The translations under genes were made by a program, and so were the position numbers. Under the pieces are notes generated by a model. That model worked only from the letters and a program-made list of their open reading frames with translations. It was not told the origin of the DNA and searched no databases. 64,000 nucleotides of DNA from Fragilaria radians (Eukaryota > Bacillariophyta > Fragilariophyceae > Fragilariales > Fragilariaceae), in assembly GCA_900642245.1 (NCBI GenBank), contig CAAAJI010000002.1:313070-377069 (forward strand), written 5' to 3'. How positions within the stretch are numbered: position 1 is the first letter of the stretch; each line of letters starts with the position of its first letter. Positions 59,877 to 64,000 of this stretch are shown here, one piece after another.

Positions 59877-60189
59877 GGCTTGCACATTTTTTCACCTAAT
59901 GTCATATCTTGAAATTGCCTTATCTGACAGTCTCTTTATCTTGAACAGGTAATGGTTGGGTTACCTCTACACATTCAAAGGGAAAAGTGTTACGGATTGC
60001 TGTTCTTGCCACACCCTCAACAAGGGACAACCAATCATCAGAAAGCAGACCAAGCTGTTAATTTTCAGAAATTGATTGGAAGAGATCACAAAGACAACCT
60101 GAAAATTGTTATGAATCAGTTCATATGTGGGGGGTAAAACAAAAGGTACATCATTAAGCATGAGATGAAACCCAGAGGCAAAGATTATC
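59877..60189. other. Spacer; no supportable gene
   Basis: A 61-codon ORF at 59952-60137 has no family features. Confidence 0.45.
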
Positions 60190-60285
60190 TCCTTTGAAGA
60201 ACTTTGGGTAAAGTTATAAGGTATGGAATTAGAAATGAACGATGCTCAATTTGTGATTATGAAATTACAAGCTAATCAGTGATGA
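60190..60285 (+). mobile_element. Copia gag scrap (relic)
   Basis: Reads FEELWVKL-stop-GMELEMNDAQFVIMKLQA, matching the gag pattern DLRIKLQAMCSSMTDDQFIV at 15.75 kb. It is short and interrupted. Confidence 0.4.
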
Positions 60286-60889
60286 TGTATCACAATTGGT
60301 GTATTTAGAATAGAGAAATGGAATTACTGCAAATTCACGCGAGCATGACTTACAATGTATAGCTTTTTAAACATCACCTTAAACAATCACTACGTGTAGA
60401 ATTTAGCGATTGGAATGGAAAAATAGCAAAGAATTTCTTCGAAATCCTCTGCGAAGCAAAAAATAGATACCGTCCTATTCTTAATCTTGATTTCCGCAAT
60501 TATCCTTCATATATCCTTGTAAAATGGAAATTTTGACATATCGGAAAGTTGAAGCAGATAGAGATCCAAAAGTTCTTTGGACGATTAATTCGTGAATGCA
60601 AAGTCGGAAGCAGAGTCATTCGAACTTTGATATGCACTTTTTGCTCGATGACCATGACTCTTGAAAAGTTGGTCATTTTGATAATGTCCATTAGAAAATG
60701 CCATCACAATATCCGTGTAATCATTTTTTAGAGGTATGTCGAAACAACAAGGAAAATACGGAAACTTGAATCGAAGTATGTAACCTAACCAATTCGAATC
60801 ATTCACTTAATGATTCATGTCATCCTGAATTTAGAAACGCAAATTTGTTCTGCGTTCAATTAAACATTTCGTAACAACAGGAGGAAAAC
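60286..60889. other. Upstream region of the NADPH oxidase-like gene
   Basis: Probable promoter and 5' UTR. No gene or motif can be supported. Confidence 0.45.
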
Positions 60890-63318
60890 ATGGGCATTCA
60901 CTCTCAAACAATTTGCAACGCTGAAGTCAATGCCTCGGATTCAAATAGAAGATCATCATCAGTAGCTAGGCGCATGTTTCCGATAGATTCACAGGATAAT
61001 GAAGAATCAAGCCTAATTCGTCCAAACAAACACATCTCTTTACGTCAAAGATCGCACTCGATGCTAATGTCAAGTGGCTATCAGAACGGTAAATCCCACC
61101 CCCAAAACCGCTCAAGATCTATGGACTTTACTCCTAACCTCATTAACAAACCAAATAATTCATCAGATGTGGTTTATTTTGATTGGAAAAAGGGTATAGT
61201 GCTGAACTTACATCGACGAATACACAACGAGAAGACTACATCCGCAAACGCAAATATTGAAGACAATGTTGATGTTAGAGACGAACATTCTGTAAATTCA
61301 ACTGAGACATTCTTTCATAATGGAGTCTTTGAATCTCTTCCATTCCCCTTCCTTGAGAGAAAGCTCAGCATAAGATCATGTGTCAGTGCTCTTTCGTACG
61401 AAAATGACGAATGTCCTTCAAGAATAGCTTCAACTGGGCTTACATCGAACATGACTACACGTCCTCGAACAACGTTAGTAACTTGGAAGCATGAAAATAG
61501 CACTCCAAATCCACCACATCCTTCCCTAGAATGTCCTCCGCTTTACTTTTTAATCCGGCATTTCCCTTTCATGCTCCAATATGCATCTTTATTTTATGCC
61601 TTTCGTTGGAAAATGTTTCGGCTTTTGAATCGCAGAATCCCACTTAGCAGAGTGGTTCTTCGAAAATTTAACGTTTTTCTAACATTTGGAGATTTATTGA
61701 CAATGAGTCCGCTGCTTGCAGCATTAGCTGTCGGTATTTTTTATTCCTTTATCTGTCCTAGCGTTTCAGTCTCTGGTCATGCTGCTCGCATTCCTCTTAT
61801 TTTCGCCTTCATTACAGCCATGAGGAATTCCCCTCTTACACTTTTGATCGGAATCCCTTTTGAACGTGCACTTTGGTATCACAAGTGGTCTGCTCGAGTC
61901 GCTTACGTCAACGGTTTATTCCATACTTACGCCTGCTTTGTTTATCCCGTTGCTTCAAACGAGGAGGATGGTATACTGCCAAAGACATCTTTACTTGGCA
62001 GTGAGCCTAACCTATGGAAATTTTTGTTTGCTGACCAAGTGAATTGCGGAGGAAGCTTTTTGATCATTTTCATGTCGTTGATGATGGTTACTGCATTTCC
62101 TTGCATGCGACGACGATTTTTTGAGGCCTTTCAATACTTCCACATGGCTTTCATTGCTTCAATGATTGTATGTGCTTTTTACCATACTGGTATAATCGTT
62201 CCTATTTGCGCAACATTTAGCTGGGGGCTTGATTTATTGATCCGAAAGGTATATATGCCTCTTTACCGTTACCCTAAGTTTGCATCACTAAGAATCATCA
62301 GTGAAACAGTATTGGAGTTCTGCTTCCCAAAGTAAAGTCTCCAGGATTTGACTATAATCCAGGGCAATACATCTACATTTGCATACCCGAGATTAGCTTT
62401 TTGGAATGGCATCCATTCAGTTTATCTAGCAGCCCTGAGCAGAAGATCGTAACCCTTCATATCCGGAATGTTGGAAATTGGACATCGCGACTTTTTGATC
62501 TCGCCAAAAGTCGGCATGAAGTTTCGGTACTTTTAGAGGGTCCATATGGATCAGTTGGAGTGGATCTGATATCAAATGAATACAAAAGTATCATCCTTTT
62601 GAGTGGTGGTATAGGAGTAACTCCCATGCAGTCACTCTGCAATCAATTAATGTATGACCATAGAAAAGGAATTCGAGAGCTCAACAAGTTGTCTTTTATT
62701 TGGGTGGAGCGTGATCCCCACGTTATGCCGAAAGTTGATGTTATTCGTCGCCATATCAGTTCTCGATATCCGGTATGTTCTGATGATGCAGAAATTGGAA
62801 GAGACATAGAGATGCAACACGAAGTGGGTATTGCATCAACTCTGCTTTCGATTATTCCTGCTTCCACAATGAATGAAGATCAATTTGAACAAGAGTATGG
62901 CGCATCAGACATAGATGACGATGATTTTGAAGACGATTTCTATGATGAAGAATCTGAAGGTCAGAATTTGCAGTTTATTTCCACTGACGATGATACCATG
63001 AATCAGACATTTTTAGATGACGCATACTGTTGGAACAATGAACACAACGGATCGGGAGAACCTTTGGATCTCCAAGTGTATCTTACATCAAAAGAAGCTA
63101 CAAAAAGCATTATTTCAAATTATCCATTTGTTCGTCACAGTCGTCCAGACGTTCCACTTCTCTTTAAAGAGATGAGGTTAGAGGCTCTGGCAAGGGGTGA
63201 GAAATGCGTGGCTGTTTGTATTTGTGCGCCAAAGCGGTTGGTGCTCCTGTGTAGAAAGGCTTGCGCAAAGTACTCAGATCGGAAGCTCAGATTTGATCTT
63301 CATTACGAGGTGTTTTGA
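60890..63318 (+). CDS. NADPH oxidase / ferric reductase-like protein, split by a -1 frame change
   Basis: Frame one (60890-62335) encodes 481 residues. These are a polar, Ser-rich N-terminus (1-215) and then the membrane domain with two bis-heme His pairs, His331/His345 and His418/His432, each spaced H-x13-H as in NOX and FRE proteins. It ends at TAA 62333-62335. The -1 frame continues without a gap: VKSPGFDYNPGQYIYICIP, then EWHPFSLSSSP (FAD site), LSGGIGVTPMQSLC (NADPH site) and FIWVERDP. An acidic insert (DDDDFEDDFYDEESEG) follows, and the family-type end is DLHYEVF. The joined product would be 809 residues. LEWHPF favours NOX over ferric reductase, but the superoxide versus iron role is open. 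No EF-hands are visible. The junction is at a CCCAAAG heptamer (62326-62332). It could be a sequencing indel, a pseudogene or a true frameshift; no GT-AG intron fits. Confidence 0.85.
62326..62360 (+). promoter_or_regulatory. Candidate -1 ribosomal frameshift site
   Basis: The heptamer C CCA AAG fits X XXY YYZ in the zero frame and is followed directly by TAA. Slippage by one base gives CCC AAA and then GTA, the start of the required frame. A weak hairpin GGATT (62344-62348) / AATCC (62356-62360) with a 7-nt loop begins 11 nt downstream, which is longer than the usual spacer. Supportive in phase only; an indel is equally able to explain the break. Confidence 0.25.
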
Positions 63319-64000
63319 GTCGGAGTTAATGAATATTACTAGTGTACTCTCAGTCATAATGCCTTTATTTAATGTAACGAGTCGTGACTTAGTGATGACT
63401 AAAGGTTATCTGATCAAAAGTGCATACTTTAAAAAACCCTGAAAATGAAATACAGCTGAAAATAGGCAAGAAGCAAGTTCATGCTTAAGTATTGATAGGC
63501 TCTTGCACCTTCGTTTTTTGAAATCTTCCACTTAACAATCCCAAATGCTTCTTTACTAGTATACGTCAGAGAAGCAAATGAGACGATAAGGGGTACAAGG
63601 ATGGAAGATGTTGATGTGTCGGACGTAAATTGACTAAGACCTTAATCAGCCTTGACCGATTGTAATTCCTGTCTTCTTTTAGAAATGCCTAGGTTACTAT
63701 AATCTCGATTATAGCTCAGATTATAGCTTCTCCATTATGCTTGTTAAGATAGATAGCGAAGAAAGAGGAGCGCTCTAGCATTCCAATAATCATCGAACTT
63801 CATGGTCTTCCTAATGAGACTAAAAGAATCAAAAAACAGAATTCAATAGTGAGCTGAAGCAGTCTTGAAATTGTCGAGGTAAAAGAAAAAGAAGAGTTGG
63901 ACAATTGTTAGAAAAAAGGTAATTGTCTTCTCATATTTTTATACATAAAATAAAGGTTGGATATCAAAAAAGGAAGGTAAGAAATTGTAAACGGGACCAA
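63319..64000. other. 3' flank; no gene seen
   Basis: AT-rich end of the window with no supportable ORF, RNA or repeat. Another gene may begin beyond the edge. Confidence 0.5.

Noticed and set aside
62332..62344. A 13-nt GT..AG intron (gtaaagtctccag) to explain the NADPH oxidase frame break
   Set aside because: It is too short for splicing, and removing it gives a TGA soon after; it does not join the two frames.
1..64000. CRISPR array, bacterial operon or prophage
   Set aside because: No regularly spaced repeats were found. The genes have eukaryotic introns, presequences and eukaryotic transposons.

Overview
The window looks like nuclear DNA of a diatom or a close stramenopile relative. The evidence is indirect but consistent. 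There are Ty1/copia relics with the polyprotein motifs seen in diatom CoDi-type elements. A stand-alone protein carries three helicase-associated (HA) domains, a family that is abundant in diatoms. One protein has a signal peptide followed by a phenylalanine-first transit peptide (ASAFAP-like), as in secondary plastids. GOGAT is a separate large subunit with a mitochondrial-type presequence, and a CRY-DASH gene is present. Introns are few, short (67-119 nt) and GT-AG. Intergenic DNA is AT-rich by eye. The species cannot be fixed from this sequence. A run of 402 N (32971-33372) marks an assembly gap.

Layout, left to right. 1-1.8 kb: diverged direct repeats. 1.8-5.3 kb: an SDR oxidoreductase (-) and an orphan two-exon gene (+). 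5.9-16.9 kb: a relic zone with copia fragments, a decayed hAT transposon, three broken copies of a PD-(D/E)XK nuclease-like family, and a copia gag. 17.1-22.6 kb: a secreted intradiol-dioxygenase-like protein (-), a plastid-type DUF1415 protein (+) and a CRY-DASH flavoprotein (-), the last two ending 43 bp apart. 22.8-24.9 kb: a truncated copia element and a tandem repeat. 25.6-39.5 kb: two paralogous OSCA/CSC1-like channel genes in head-to-head orientation, separated by 7.8 kb of copia debris and the gap. 40.7-42.1 kb: an orphan with C-terminal beta-type repeats. 44.0-48.9 kb: the GOGAT large subunit. 49.5-52.5 kb: a gag relic and an orphan gene. 54.4-57.0 kb: the HA-domain protein (-). 58.5 kb: a tRNA-Ser-like relic. 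60.9-63.3 kb: a NADPH oxidase/ferric-reductase-like gene split by a -1 frame change.

There is no operon-like organisation. The genes are independent housekeeping or signalling functions (nitrogen assimilation, blue-light/DNA-repair flavoprotein, mechanosensitive-type channels, superoxide or iron-reductase electron transfer) in a transposon-littered stretch. The most interesting point is the NADPH oxidase gene. Its two frames meet exactly at a CCCAAAG heptamer in the phase needed for -1 ribosomal slippage, directly before a TAA stop. An indel or assembly error is still the simpler explanation, and the sequence alone cannot separate the two.
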